A stretch of 64,000 bases of DNA from Paralichthys olivaceus (GCF_024713975.1 NC_091099.1:938501-1002500), one strand, 5' to 3'; positions 1-17,510 are shown, counted from the stretch's first letter. Numbers and translations are program-made. Notes: generated by a model from the letters alone, not told the origin.

Positions 1-996
1 AATGTTTTTGCACAATAAATAAAAATTTAATTAATTTAGAAAATGTCTGTGATGATCCAGAAATCGAGGTTCCTGACCTAAAGAATAATATGATTGGTCG
101 ACCACCTCCAGCCTCTGCTCTCGCTTTACCTGGCGTTTCTAGGGGGCGTGTCAGACTAGCCGCCCGGCTTACGTTATGCAAATTGTGGCATCACATGACG
201 ATGATGTGGAAGTGTTGTCTGACGAGTGCAGAACTGTTACAATCACAAAAAACTTTCTGACCCGGCCTCATGGTGGAGGCCTCCTCCTCTCATGTTTGGA
301 CTGTGGATATAATGTGAGTTGAACAGACGTGATTTATATGTTTTCTATTATTGTGTTGATGTTTAAGAAAAGTTCCGTATTTTTATTTTAGATGTAGGTT
401 TGATGACGTTTAAGTTGGTATTTAGGCTCTTTGTTTGTTTGTTTGTTTGTTTACTTACAGTGGTTTAAATGTTGACTGGCAGAAGAAAACATCTCAGGCT
501 GTCATGAGAGGTCAAAGGTCAGAGGGTTTGTGCTCTGCAGTGTGTGAATGCAGGTGTAATGTGATTAGAGTAGGAGCTGCACAGGAGGCAGCAGTAGTGA
601 CAGGGACGGCTCACCGATCTTTACACAGCCTTTGTCTGTCATCAGCAGATTAGACACCTTCAGGTCCCTGATAATGAGATTGAAGAGGATAATGAGGCAG
701 ATACAGAAACTACAGAGCGTCAGCTGCAGACGTCAACATGACGTGTTTTCTATTCTGTGCCTCGTAAATGTAAACGGCAGGGTTAGCAGACTAGATGCTA
801 TAGCTAGTTTGCCAACATTGTCGTAGCACAGATTGTTAATATTTGTTGGTTCCTCTATGAGTTTGACAAACAGCAGCATTTGTGTCTTTTATTTGAGGAA
901 GAAAGAATAAATAAAAAGCAGATCATTTGTATATTTAGTACAGAAAACGAACTGGAGCTGCAGTTGTTGGGTTTCCAGTAAATGTGAGGGACTGAC
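1..996 (-). other. cdk10: cdk10 intron 6 (open at the left edge)
   Basis: This stretch follows the donor of cdk10 exon 6 on the minus strand. I looked for the next expected kinase exon (catalytic loop with D-L-K and the DFG segment) and did not find it, so it must lie left of base 1. Only short chance reading frames, a few (GTTT) units near 428-450 and unremarkable AT-rich sequence are seen. That it is intron is an inference from the missing downstream exons. Confidence 0.6.
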
Positions 997-3082
<2,086 letters not shown>

Positions 3083-3147
3083 CTTTCTTTAAGATCGTTT
3101 CCTCACAGGGAAACACAGACGTCGGTTAAAGCGTCGCACCAGTGGGC

Positions 3148-3158
3148 GCCGCCATTTT
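3148..3158 (-). promoter_or_regulatory. YY1-type element in the cdk10 promoter
   Basis: Read on the minus strand the bases are AAAATGGCGGC, which matches the YY1 consensus AAnATGGCGGC found near the start site of many housekeeping genes. It lies about 66 bp upstream of the cdk10 ATG in a CpG-rich stretch (about 2920-3290), the right place for a TATA-less promoter. Binding is inferred from the motif alone. Confidence 0.5.
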
Positions 3159-3159
3159 G

Positions 3160-6100
3160 TTTAGAGCCACTGACAACACGAGCAGCTTCTTCTTCGGGGT
3201 TTTACGGTAGCTACCATCCCGTCAGTGACAACAGTGCCCCGCCACAGCGAGGTGGCCGGTTAGTGAAGTTCACTGAGATCCGGAGGCCGAGGAGCTCAAC
3301 AACAACAACAACAACAACAAGCGCGAAACCGACGCGGGAAATGTTTCCAGAGGAACCAAACACGTGATCAACCTGCAGTTCAATGTTTGTACAGTTAATT
3401 TTCTGAGACATGTTATAAAATCCAGAATAAAAACTCTAAAATAACTAAATTGTTCTAACTGTGAAAATCAGACGTTGATATCTGAAACCAGTAGCGCCTC
3501 CTCGTTAGAGCCTGTTCTTAATGGGAGTCATGTAACGCTGATGACATCATCAGGGTTGGTTGAATACGACTTTAAACACATGTTAGTTGAACGTCTGATC
3601 TCACCTGACTTCGATCCTCAGTCGACCTCGTGTGACGCAACGGTTTCAGTCACTGTCTGGTCACGACCTTCTTGCCCACTACGAACGGTGAAGAGGACGG
3701 CCTCCGCTCTTTGACGGAGTCGGCTATCGTCATGGTGGTCGTTGACACGTGCAGGTCCTCTCGTGATGGAGCTGTGATGAGGATGGCAGGAGGACGTGGA
3801 GACAAGTCGACCGAATCTGATTCAGTGTTGGGCTGTGATGGGGGGTGTCTCTCTGTAACTGAGATCAGACATGTTTGTTCACTGACTCACAGAAGTTAGA
3901 CAGATATAAAGACTGTAAATATGAATGTACAGTTAGTGCAGCAGAGAACTCACGACCCTGGGAAGGATTGTGTTGTTTTGCATGTGAACAAAATAACTAA
4001 ACAACACATTTTCCCAACCTGGTAGAAATATTACTTGGGAGTTAAAATCCAGATGATTCACTTTTGGAGCAAATCAGACAAAGGTCAACAAAAAAAATCT
4101 GAAAGCAAATTATCCCAGATATCGCTGCAAATTATAGACAGTCTTGTACTAATGATCATAAAATCTTAGATAAAAATAATTTATGATGTGGTAGGAATGA
4201 CGTCACCATGATGCCACTGTGAAATTGTATGATTACAGTATATGTGAGCGTGGCCTGACAGGTAAACTGCACCTGCAGGGGATGAATCAGCACTTTTCAT
4301 TTGTCTGAGGGGGGAGTCATAGTAAAGTGCAGGTTTCACCCAAACGTCTCCTCAGTTTGAGTTCCTGTCGATCAGAATTAGACCTCACAGATATAAAAAG
4401 ACCTGCGGGTCAGCTGAGGTAAACCTGAGAGGATTTCCAGCCGTGTGCGTGTGTGTGATGTCATAGTGTCTGTGTTTGGTTTGAACACCTTTTAAATTGG
4501 ATTGTGCTCATTTCTCAAGAGCATCACAGCTGAGTCATATCAGATGAAAAACGATGATCATATGAGTATTCTAACTTTTTCACCTGTTTGAATAAAAACA
4601 GGCACCAGATATTTTTACGCTGCTGAACTCGACTGAACTGTGGTGGAGGTGAGCGCTGAGGCCCAGAACAAACCGCACAAACATGATCATAAGGACGGCT
4701 TAGAGTTCTGATAATAGTGTAGCTGCTTGGTTGGCATGATTTACATTAGCACTGATCAGTATTAATACTCTGAATCCTCGGAGTGAGGAACTATATATAT
4801 ATATACATACACACACACAGCAGCTAAAGACTACATTCTATGTCCTTATACATGAACAAAAGAAATTAGTTTCTGTCCAGAAAAGTTGCTTTTTACTAGA
4901 TGATTTCCAGAAATAGTATATTCGTTTTAAAACAAATTAAAAAAAAGTATATTTTAGACACACACAAAAAAACATCCAAATAAAACTAATTTAATCAGCC
5001 TTCTGATTTGTTTTGTCCCCACTCGACACCAGAGGTGATAATGACAGATTAGTGACAGCATCAGTTAACAGCAGCACAGGAAACATTGCAACATGTGCAT
5101 GGACGTGTTTTTTATGAATGAGCTCAAATTAATATTATTTGTGAGCTTCAACCAAATCCAGAGATAATGAGCGTCATACGTCTGCATCGTTATTTGAGGC
5201 GTCAGGGGCTGAAAAGTTCTTCAGCTCATTTTGATGATGCATTGCCATCTCCTGGTACAATGAATTATCACAACACCTTATGAACGAATGAGAAAATATG
5301 CATTGACGAGAGTTATGATACAAGATCTATCAACATGTCCTGATCCTGCACTTAAAACAAATGATGAGGGAATAAAACATTAAAATACTAAATACACAAA
5401 ATACTCTGTTGATTATTTGTCAATTTTTGAAGACAAATACAGAAGCTCAACAGATTTCATCCATCCACAGATTCAGTCAATGAATGTTCATCTGCAGTTT
5501 CATCTCCGAGGACACAAATCTAACATCTATTCTAATAAGAGGGGCTGTGACCTTTGAACTTGATGTCAGGATTAATATTACAACACATTTGAATTATTCT
5601 GATTCTCATAAACGTTGTCAGCTCGTGTCTTTTCACTGATGAGAACACTGGGGCTGATTATTGTAAACAGAAAGACAGAATTCACATCATATGTGGGTGC
5701 TGGGTCAATCTGAACCTCAAGATTCTCAGAGTACTGTGAGGATCCAGGTAAAAACCACGATCTGTGTCCGCAGCAGAGACGCTTTGAATTCCACACTGAC
5801 TCATCAATTGATCCTTATAATGTGTGTGATGGTGCATTTTTCATTTCGTGTCCGTCAGCTGCAGTTTCCTCCTGAAATCACCTGAGGTCTCTGCAGAATC
5901 TTCCCTACCTGAATCTTCCCCCTGGCTGGCTCCAGACCCCATCAGGCTTCAGTCAGCTCCCGTACACGCAGCTCTGTACAGGTCCACATACATGATGCTC
6001 ACATGTTTGTTTTGTATCAGTTTAGGATAAAAGCACATTCACAGTCAGTATCCAAGATCCTGTGACATGTCTGAGCCAATCGTCCCCTCCCTCCCGGCCT

Positions 6101-6690
6101 CCTCCTCCCTGTGTCCGTCCCCCGCTCTGTCTGGGTGACAGACACTAATCCTGCACAGCAGCAGTGAGAGATACTGGATTTAAAGGGCGAACTAGGATAA
6201 CTATTTCAAACCCTGATTTTATTATGGTTAAGTATAGAAAGGATTCCTGTCAACAATATATTTGGTTTTAGCTGAAGTTCTCCTCACTTAGGTTTCGTAG
6301 TATTTGATACAATAATTAAGATTTTGACCAGAATTAAACTTTTACTCAAACTTGTCCCTCTGTAACTCTTAAGCTGTTAAACTCTGTGTGTTTGAAAGGT
6401 TCGGTGTGTAAGATATAAACGATGAGGAGGCTCCGTCACAGTGGAGCTGGGACACTTCTTCAAATCAGTGATGGTCATTGTGTCTCAATCTGAAAAGAGT
6501 TTTATTAAATGTTCAGAGTTTCCGACGTGAAACCTCAGAAAATATAAGAAAACACTTTTCATCCTCAGAAAAAAAGCGTGTGAACGGAATCGACCATAGG
6601 TGGCAGTGTTGCACCTGAGCTTGCTTCGAGAGCGGAACAAGAGGCGAAGAAGAAGAAGAAGGAGGAGGGGGGAAAAAGAAAAGAAGGGTA
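3160..6690. other. Intergenic spacer between cdk10 and chmp1a
   Basis: The 3.5 kb between the two divergent genes shows no exon I can recognise. It holds an (AAC)n tract at about 3298-3320, a short AT run at 4793-4805 and only short reading frames without splice support. In human, SPATA33 sits in the corresponding interval; I see no sign of it here. A purine-rich tract (about 6644-6685) precedes the chmp1a promoter. Confidence 0.5.
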
Positions 6691-6696
6691 TTTCCG

Positions 6697-6706
6697 GTCA
6701 CGTGAC
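6697..6706 (+). promoter_or_regulatory. CLEAR-type E-box in the chmp1a promoter
   Basis: The ten bases GTCACGTGAC form a perfect palindrome identical to the CLEAR consensus bound by TFEB/TFE3/MITF-type bHLH-Zip factors; USF factors also bind this E-box. It lies 105 bp upstream of the chmp1a ATG, directly next to TTCCGG, an ETS core, and downstream of a GAA/GGA purine tract. The position suits a TATA-less promoter. The regulatory role is an inference. Confidence 0.55.
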
Positions 6707-6810
6707 GGCTCCTCAGACCAGGAAGTGCAGTGTTTGATGAAGACGTTTGAAAACAAGTGAAGAGGAACTGAACCATCTTTTAGCTGCGATCACCTGGAAG
6801 CGTCGCCGAC

Positions 6811-10229
<3,419 letters not shown>

Positions 10230-10286
10230 AGGCTGCTCTGGGAGAGATGATAGCGCTCATGTCTGCGAGGAAGCAGATGACAGGAA

Positions 10287-10341
10287 GTGTGTGTGCGTGT
10301 GTGTGTGTGTGTGCGTGCGTGAGTGTGTGTGTGCGTGCGCG
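10287..10341. repeat. Interrupted (TG)n tract in the chmp1a 3' UTR
   Basis: An imperfect TG/CG dinucleotide run begins about 58 bases after the chmp1a stop codon and would lie in the 3' UTR. It is followed by a C homopolymer (about 10487-10499) and, further on, G and C runs near 10967-10979 and 11318-11330. Confidence 0.85.
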
Positions 10342-11766
10342 TTTCAATCGAACTGTTCCTATCGGGAGGACTTAATGAGGCTATTGATTCCCACTCTCCT
10401 GCTCTATAAATACACACACACACCACCTGAGAGGCATGAATCTCTCTCTCTCTGGTTCACCTTCCCATTTTCGATCCGTTTCTCTCCCCCCCCCCCCCCA
10501 CCGGCTGTGGCGACACCCTCCACCCTGGATGTTTGCTTTGTACAAAAAGAAAAACACTTTGAGAACTGAACAATGTAGAGCGTTTTAATAAGCAGTTATC
10601 ATTATAACTTCCACGGCTGTCGAAGGCTACGTCCACATTAATACGTTTCAGTTTTAAAAAGCATCTCTGTTGCTATGGTTACGCCAGGCGTTCACACCAC
10701 TCCGCTGATTGTTCCTGTTCAATGAAGAGTTTTGTATTTTCTCAGCAATCAAATGCTGAGTAGACAATCTGCTTCCTGTTTACACCACATGACCAGTGTA
10801 CGTCCTTCCAAAGTAAAACGTGTGTGTGGACGGAGATGGATCTATTTTAAAAACTTTTTTTTAAAAGTTGAAATGTGTTCGTGTGGACGGTGCAGGGTGA
10901 GCTCACTGTTTTATTTATTTTTTTACATTCTTCGATCCGTTTGTCAGAAATGGTTTAAATGAATGGGGGGGGGGGGGGGTATCAGTCTCTGGACTCGTGC
11001 GTCTTACAGTTATTTGTTGTTTTTGGTTTTTCTTGGTAAAACTACAACACATTGTCTCCGTCCCTTCATCATAAAACGAAGTCCTCCCTCTCGTTCTGTG
11101 TCCGATGGATCGTGAGTTTGTTTCTGTTCAGATTCGTCGCTGCCTGTTTTCAGACTTTTTGCTTTGAACGCCTTATTTGGGATGCAGGTGCTTTGGTAGG
11201 TGCTTCCCTCACCAGTGCCTGACGCAGTAGTTCAGAGACACGTCCTTAACTCTGTGGGTTGAAGTGGCCTGGTCTCTCTCTTTGATTCTTGGTGTTTGAT
11301 TTAAGTTGTTGAAAGTCCCCCCCCCCCCCCAACACCAGAACCTCATTCAGATATTTTTCTGTCCAGACCTGATCACCTGTCTCAGTTTCATCCTGGACTG
11401 TTTCAGGAGGACAACGCGTCCTCTCAGAGCTGTGATGCACCAGCTGGATTATTTTCATTTGACAATTGTGGTTTTTTCCTAATTTGCCTCGTAAACCAGA
11501 CGTTTGCTTGAAAGTTTCATTTATGACATTCTGGATAAATGCAGATGTGGACAGAGAAGAATGAAATGTTAATCAGACGACTGGTTCCTTTTGTTCTCTT
11601 GAGGTCAAAGCTCTGTACTGACTTCACTGTTAAGTGCTGACGACAGAGCGGCTTCACTTCCTCTGGATCATGATTCTGTTTTGTCCATTTTAACACTAGG
11701 AAGCTTTATTTCTACTCAGAGACGTTACAGCATGTGGGTTTTGTATAAATATCTATGTATATCTTA

Positions 11767-11776
11767 AATAAATAAA
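11767..11776 (+). terminator. chmp1a polyadenylation signal (two overlapping AATAAA)
   Basis: Two overlapping AATAAA hexamers at 11767 and 11771 are followed by a T-rich stretch. They are the first good signal after the chmp1a stop, implying a 3' UTR of about 1.56 kb. Earlier weak signals cannot be excluded. Confidence 0.6.
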
Positions 11777-13807
11777 ATCTCGCCCTCTAACGCCGTCTTT
11801 CCTTTGACTTGTGACCGTGAACAAAATGAAATACAACAAAAAAAAATACCTCAAACAAGAAAGAGTTTCATTACTCAGCAGTGTAATAATGTTGGATTTT
11901 AATTAATGATCATTGTGGCCAAAAGAATTCACAACAATGGTATCATGGAATAATGTTTGGAGAATAATATGAACAATAATAATAATGCTTCTACAGTCAA
12001 TTTAATTTTGTATCTGTTTTATTTAAATTTTTGCTCATTTAATTACACTTAGATTATTTTCAAAAATACTAAGGAATGAAAAATGAATTATTGATCAGTG
12101 TGGTGCAGGATGATGGTCATAGATGGAACAATTTCACCATTATGATTCACAATGAAAATCTTTTAACTATTAATAACACAATATACATCTTATTATATTA
12201 AGATATTGAAACAGTCCTTTGCACAGCAAACTCCAGACTTCCTGTTTGTGACCAGCCCTCAGACCTGGAGTCTGTGGTTCAGTACGAAGCTTTTAGATTA
12301 GTCATCATGGCTGCTCATGATCTCATTTGCTACACAACACGAGGCAGCTCTTAATCACTGCTCGGAGATGGTTCATGAACATTCACACACACACTTTCTA
12401 CCTCTAACATAGTGAGGACACACAGTGCATTTCCAAACCCTGAACATGAATCTAAACCTAAAACCAAGTCCTGAAAACATCAGGATCAAACACAGTCTGT
12501 GGAGAACATTTTTATTTTAATATTTATTCACTTTATAACGTCAGTGAACTTTGTCCTCAGGAGCTCATGTCTCAGTCTCTGGTTTCAAGTCTTCTTCAAA
12601 CAGCTGATGTTCATTTAGTCAATTATGATCATTTAGAGTCGAACAGACCAGAAAGCACCGGGTGTGAGGAAACCACAGCAGCTCACAGACCGGAGGCTGA
12701 CGTCACAGTGGGTGGATACTCAGGAGAACACACAGCTCTGTGAGGTCTGAACTCAAAAGTGTCCTCACAAAGAGACAACTACACACACACACACACACAC
12801 ACACAGTGATGAATCCCAGGCTGCTGCAGATGTTCCTGTAGATTCTCCATTAAAGTGTCAGGATGGGCGGGGGGGGGATTCCTCCTCACCTTCTCGTGCT
12901 GGTTGTGAAAGATAAGTCATGAGGTTCATTTTCATACTGAGGATAAATAATTACACAGCTCAGGGCACGTGAGCCATGCAGGCAGGAAGTGTGCATAACT
13001 GACGTCCCCACAGCGACGGGCTGTCGCACCAGGAAACGGTCAAAGAAGAAGCCGGTGCAATGGCCGCAGCAGGTTCTCTTAGCTCCTCCCGCCTTTTCTT
13101 CTCTCTGGAAGCTCTGACTCAGCCACGGGACAGAAGTAGGGCACATAACTCATGAGAACACAATAGCTGACGAATTAGCTTGTCCCAGGTCTGACTTCAA
13201 CACAACGAGCAGTGACAGTTAATATTCAAGACACGACAGGCCCGGGTGGTGCCTTCACTGGAGGGTTCTGACCCAGTGACCCTGCTGACCCCCCACCGGG
13301 GGGCGGGGGGGACCTGGAGGTCGTGAGATGAAAACGGCTTTTGAATATTTCAGTGACTCACAGCAGCAGCAGGCGGTGGCTATAAAAAGGTGGAAGCTGA
13401 CAGGAGGGGGTTCCCCTGTGATGCCACAGTCCCGAGCCGGGCCCAGTGTCAGGTTTCCCCGTTCTGTCTGCTGCTTGTGTTTGACAAATAAGCAATAGCC
13501 GACTTGGCTGCAGAGCCGTAACTGGACACTGCTCAGTTGAGTGCGACTGTTGATTTTTAATCCACGAGCGTAATGGATCAGTCACGAGTCACCACGGCGA
13601 TCGATGGTCAGGAAGCAGCCGAGTGGGAAACAGAGAGCGTCAGTGAAATGAGTCCGTAAACAAGACGAGGAGGAGGAGGAGGGGGTGAACACGAGAGAAG
13701 AGCCGGAATAGAATAGAAACCAAACTAAACGTGAACACGTCTTTAACAGAACGAACATGTATTCAACGTGTAGTTTAATTTATCAATTTATCTATTTATT
13801 CTTGTGC

Positions 13808-13935
13808 ATGTCCCATCTGCTAACACGGAGGAGGCAGGGTTTATGACTCACACGCCTGCCACCAGGGGGCGATCAAAAGGATTTGGCTTCATTTTTGGGA
13901 GCCGTCATGTCGTCCATCTTTATTAACAGTCTGTG
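13808..13935 (-). repeat. Dispersed fish repeat, copy 1
   Basis: The reverse complement aligns by eye with 22429-22560. Both begin with a GACTGT core, run through AAGATGGACGA and GAAGCCAAATC, then CGCCCCCTG, and end with CCTGCCTCCTCC...GTTAGCAGATGGGACATG. The copies share order and spacing with scattered substitutions, so they are members of one interspersed family. I cannot name the family. Confidence 0.8.
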
Positions 13936-13974
13936 ATTTGGAGGCTCAGTCGATCACCATCGATCATCAGAGCA

Positions 13975-14290
13975 TCTTATCGTGTAGTTTCATAATATTT
14001 AAAAGTTTCGTCTCGTATCTTTTATCATTTAGATAAAAAAATGTATCGAATTTCATCTAATCGTATCTTAAAGTATCTTATTTTGTAGTTTCGTAATGTA
14101 TCGTATCATATGTTCTCTGATCTGTTGTGTCATCATGTATTGTACAGTATCTTATCATCTGGTGTCATCTCTTATCTTGTCAGGCAGGTCAGTTAAGTTA
14201 TATATATATATAAATATATATATAAATATATATATAAATATGAATATATATATATATAAATTGATATAAATATATATATTTATATTTATA
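13975..14290. repeat. TATC-rich quasi-repeat followed by an AT array
   Basis: From 13975 to about 14180 the sequence repeats variants of TATCTTATC and GTAGTTTCGTAAT without a strict period. From about 14199 to 14290 it becomes nearly pure A/T with TATATATA blocks separated by AAA or TGAA. This looks like low-complexity DNA with no coding content. Confidence 0.75.
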
Positions 14291-15503
14291 AGTTGATATA
14301 ATTGGTCCATGTCCCCCTGAGATCTGTAATAACGGTGTTTCCTCTCCCATGTGACGCCTCTCCTGATTGGCTGAGCAGAGCTGACAGAGGATCCGTCAAG
14401 TCAGATACATTTAACCAGAGTGAGGGAGAGGAAGTAGAAAGATTTTTCTTTACAAAATAAACGCACACAGGCCTTCTGGAGCCCCTGCCTGAGCACACCT
14501 CTCCTGAAACCTCTCTCACTTTCACTTTACCAGAATAAAACGTGACAAAGATGTTGTGAAATGAATTTCTGGAGGTTTTCAGCTGCATGATTTCAGAAGG
14601 CATCAGTCTCAGATGTTAATATTTTCAGGTGACCGTGAAATCAACCTGTACGTAACTAAATATCTAAACATCGGCAGCATATTGATAATCTCATGGGTCG
14701 GGACAAACCTTCTGTCCCACCTCATGATGTGGATCCTGGATGTGCAACAACAAAGCACACAGAAGACATGAGGTCTAACGTGTGTTGACGGGACGTTGAT
14801 GTGATGAAGAGGAGGAAACAGAAGCTCTGTGAGACCGTAATAATTTAATAATCCAGAACCAGCGGCAGCTTCAAACCTGGATTTTTGCTGCTCAACAGCA
14901 TTAAAGCAACAGTATGTTGAGGAAACACACAGAAATGTGTTAATCAAGTTTTGTTGAGACGAGTGAATCATTTTGTCTCTGAATGGTATAAAGTGTAATT
15001 TCGGACCAGATGATGTGAGGCCTGCAGCTACCTTCATTATTAAATTGATTGAATGAGTTGCTTTGTTAATGAATATCTTGTGAAAGACAAGATGACATCA
15101 GAGTATCCTCCTCTGTGCTCATTCTCATTCAAGATTTCACATTTATATTGTTTTGTTCGGTGGACGAGTGAAATAAACTTTATAAAACAGGCTTTTATTT
15201 TGGTGTCGATAACCGGATGTCGGTCCCTTAATGTCCGGGCCGCGGATGAACCGCAGCTGATCGACGATGCTCGCGGCTCCAGAGCTCCGGACTCCCGGCC
15301 ACACTGAGACACCGACACCGAGGACGAGCCGCGACTCCGGGGCTGTTCACACGGACATCGTGACATCGAGTAGCCGGAGCGAGGAGAGGCCGTGAGAGAC
15401 TCGTCGAGAGGCCGAGAGAGCGAGCTCTGTGCCGGGCACCGCTGCTGCTGGGGAGCCCGGCTCGGCCCGGGCAGGGCGGGGCGCGGGGATGTTTAGGTTC
15501 CGG

Positions 15504-15510
15504 TATAAAG
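15504..15510 (+). promoter_or_regulatory. TATA-like box in the slc10a3 CpG island
   Basis: TATAAAG sits in a GC-rich, CpG-dense stretch (about 15220-16250), 208 bp upstream of the slc10a3 start codon. It is the only TATA-like element in the island. Whether it sets the start site is an inference; an upstream non-coding exon is possible. Confidence 0.4.
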
Positions 15511-15717
15511 GCAGCGACATAATGGGAACCAGACGAGCTGTGGAGCCGGCTGCTGCCGCCGATTCGTACCGGAGACCGGAATGAGAAGTTCGCCGTTGTG
15601 CTGTGAGCGGGCGGCGGTGTAACCGTCAGGGGGAGGCCGCTGAAGGAGCCGGAGGAGGCGGAGGGAGAAGCGTGTCTCTGCGGCGTCTCTCTACCTCCAC
15701 CCCCGCCCGTTGATAAC

Positions 15718-17124
15718 ATGAGGACGCTATTTACGATCTGGTGTCTGCTCGTCACCGGAGGAGCGGACCGGGCGCGGGCCACCGGGAATCTCACCGTGGA
15801 CAGCGGCAACCGCACCGACCTGAGCCCCGGCGGCGGGTACATCAGCATCGGGGACGGGTCCTCGCAGGAGTTCGAGTTTCCTGAAAACACCAACGGCGTG
15901 ATCGTGATCTCCAGCCTGTACCGGAGCTCCGCGGCCAGCAGGAAGGGCCGCAGGAGCCGGAAGCAGACGGTGACGGTCCGCTCCATGGACCCGGAGGTCC
16001 TCAACATCCTAAACGTCACCGACAGCGGCCACGCGGGTCCCGCTACGAGCTACATCATCAGCATCCGCTCCGGGGTCCCGGGCACGGCCCAGCTGCAGAT
16101 CCAGCTGCTGGACCTGGACCAGGACTCGGTGCCGGTTCTGGTCGAGGAGAGGACGGATTACTCCATCAGAGTGGCGCCCGGTGACGACGACCCGGCCACC
16201 AGACTCATCCAGTCCGGTGGCCTGTCCCACTTCTCTGAGAACCCGGTGCTGTTCGCCCTGCTGCCCCTCATCTTCGTCAACAAGTGTGCCTTCGGCTGTA
16301 AGGTGGAGGTGGAGGTGCTGCGGAGTCTGCTGCGGAGCCCCGTGCCCCTGCTGCTCGGGGTGCTGGGTCAGTTCCTGGTGATGCCCCTGTATGCCTACTG
16401 TGTGTCCCGGCTGGCCTCGCTGCCCAAAGCCCTGTCCCTGGGCCTGGTCATCACCTGCTCGGCCCCCGGCGGCGGGGGCGGGTACCTGTACAGCCTGCTG
16501 CTGGCTGGAGACGTCACCCTGGCCATCTCCATGACCCTGGTGTCCACGGTGGTGGCAGCAGCAGCCATGCCGCTGTCCTCAGCTCTGTACGGGCGGTTGC
16601 TGGGGGTCCACGCCGCCCTGCATGTGCCCTTCGTGAAGATCCTAGGTACCCTCCTGTTCATCGCCATCCCCATCTCGCTGGGCATGCTGGTCAAGCTGCG
16701 CCTGCCCGCCCTCACGCGCGTCCTGCTCGCACTCATACGACCCTTCAGCTTTGTGCTCATCGTAGGGGGCATCTTCATGGCCTACCAAATGGGGGCGTCC
16801 ATCTTGGCCAACGTCAGGCCCCAGATCGTGGCAGTGGGGGTGACGGTGCCGATGTTGGGGCTGGTGGTCGGTGCAGTCATGGCTAAGGTGGCGGGCCTGG
16901 CCCCGCCACAAAGGAAGACGGTCAGTATCGAAGTGGGCGTCCAGAACAGCCTGCTGGCCCTCGCCGTCATGCAGCTGTCGTTCCACCGGGTGGAGGCCGA
17001 CTTTGCGTCCCAGGCGCCCTTCATCGTGGCCCTCAGCAGCACCTCGGAGATGTTGCTCATCGTGCTCGGATACTTCGCCCAGCGGAGGTTGTGCGGCTCT
17101 GCCGTCCCCAGGAGTGACGCTTGA
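15718..17124 (+). CDS. slc10a3: Solute carrier family 10 member 3-like transporter
   Basis: The 468-codon frame is uninterrupted, like the single coding exon of SLC10A3. SLC10 proteins resemble the sodium/bile acid cotransporters; SLC10A3 (P3) is an orphan with no proven substrate. Residues 1-21 look like a signal peptide. An extracellular region follows, with N-glycosylation sequons NLT (about 24), NRT (about 31) and NVT (about 99). A multi-pass membrane region runs from about residue 173 (ENPVLFALLPLIFVNK) to the C-terminus. The block GLVITCSAPGGGGGYLYSLL resembles the conserved SLC10 core, and the last conserved stretch is ASQAPFIVALSSTSEMLL. The CDS is much richer in GC than its surroundings, which also leaves long shadow frames open on both strands. 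SLC10A5 is the main alternative; the long N-terminal ectodomain favours SLC10A3. Human SLC10A3 is on Xq28, so its position here differs. Confidence 0.85.
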   Translation: MRTLFTIWCLLVTGGADRARATGNLTVDSGNRTDLSPGGGYISIGDGSSQEFEFPENTNGVIVISSLYRSSAASRKGRRSRKQTVTVRSMDPEVLNILNVTDSGHAGPATSYIISIRSGVPGTAQLQIQLLDLDQDSVPVLVEERTDYSIRVAPGDDDPATRLIQSGGLSHFSENPVLFALLPLIFVNKCAFGCKVEVEVLRSLLRSPVPLLLGVLGQFLVMPLYAYCVSRLASLPKALSLGLVITCSAPGGGGGYLYSLLLAGDVTLAISMTLVSTVVAAAAMPLSSALYGRLLGVHAALHVPFVKILGTLLFIAIPISLGMLVKLRLPALTRVLLALIRPFSFVLIVGGIFMAYQMGASILANVRPQIVAVGVTVPMLGLVVGAVMAKVAGLAPPQRKTVSIEVGVQNSLLALAVMQLSFHRVEADFASQAPFIVALSSTSEMLLIVLGYFAQRRLCGSAVPRSDA

Positions 17125-17479
17125 TTGTAGCTGCAGTTTTGGTTCTGAACTCTTTCAAACCTGTGGAACAATCATCAATCCAGTCGTCACTGTGGTTTTA
17201 CGCAGCAGTGAACGGACCTTTTGTGATTCTTTTGTCCTTGTTTTCATACTTTTCGTGAAAACCAAAGGCCTTTTACCCCCTGAGACCTTTTTGTGTTTAT
17301 TTTACACAAAGTACTTTTTAAATCAGATTATACTGTGAGGTACTCAATGTAAATATTCCTACCAAGAGAAATACCTGTAAAAGAAAAGATATTTTTCTAC
17401 CAGATTACTTTTTGTAATCAACAAAGGCAAAAAAAAAAAAGATTTGTATCATGTTTACAAGAGGTCCATGTGTCTTAGC

Positions 17480-17510
17480 CCGGGCGGGGGGGCGGGCGGG
17501 ATCGGGGGGG
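17480..17510 (+). other. G-rich tract, potential G-quadruplex, in the slc10a3 3' UTR
   Basis: The run contains at least four G tracts of three or more (GGG, GGGGGGG, GGG, GGG, GGGGGGG) separated by one to three bases, about 355 bp after the slc10a3 stop and before the first AATAAA. That pattern is compatible with an intramolecular quadruplex in RNA or DNA. Folding is not shown. Confidence 0.5.

Larger units (their letters stand above)
11800..15220. other. Intergenic spacer between chmp1a and slc10a3
   Basis: No exon is recognisable. The spacer contains AT-rich sequence (11830-12200), a short (AC)n tract (about 12781-12806), a GC hairpin-like run (about 13287-13315), a dispersed repeat copy (13808-13935), a TATC-rich degenerate repeat (13975-14180) and an AT array (14199-14290). 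Reading frames on the minus strand at 14286-15366 lack splice or family support. Confidence 0.5.

Noticed and set aside
14340..14375. Shared CCATGTGACG and CTCTCCTGATTGGCTG strings at 14346-14374 and about 21224-21256 as a common promoter module
   Set aside because: The likeness is limited to two short blocks with different spacing, and the first site is not near a gene start, so a shared repeat remnant or chance is as likely.
14286..15366. Three minus-strand frames of 105-142 codons upstream of slc10a3
   Set aside because: No consistent splice joins, no family similarity and biased composition. Divergent noncoding transcription from the CpG island cannot be excluded.
15228..16019. A 263-codon minus-strand frame across the slc10a3 start
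   Set aside because: It is antisense to a GC-rich CDS and CpG island, where few stops occur. Its translation is low-complexity Arg/Ser/Pro with no recognisable domain.
16871..17338. A 155-codon frame on the plus strand within the slc10a3 end
   Set aside because: It is an alternative frame of the real transporter CDS, Arg/Ser/Trp-rich, explained by high GC content.
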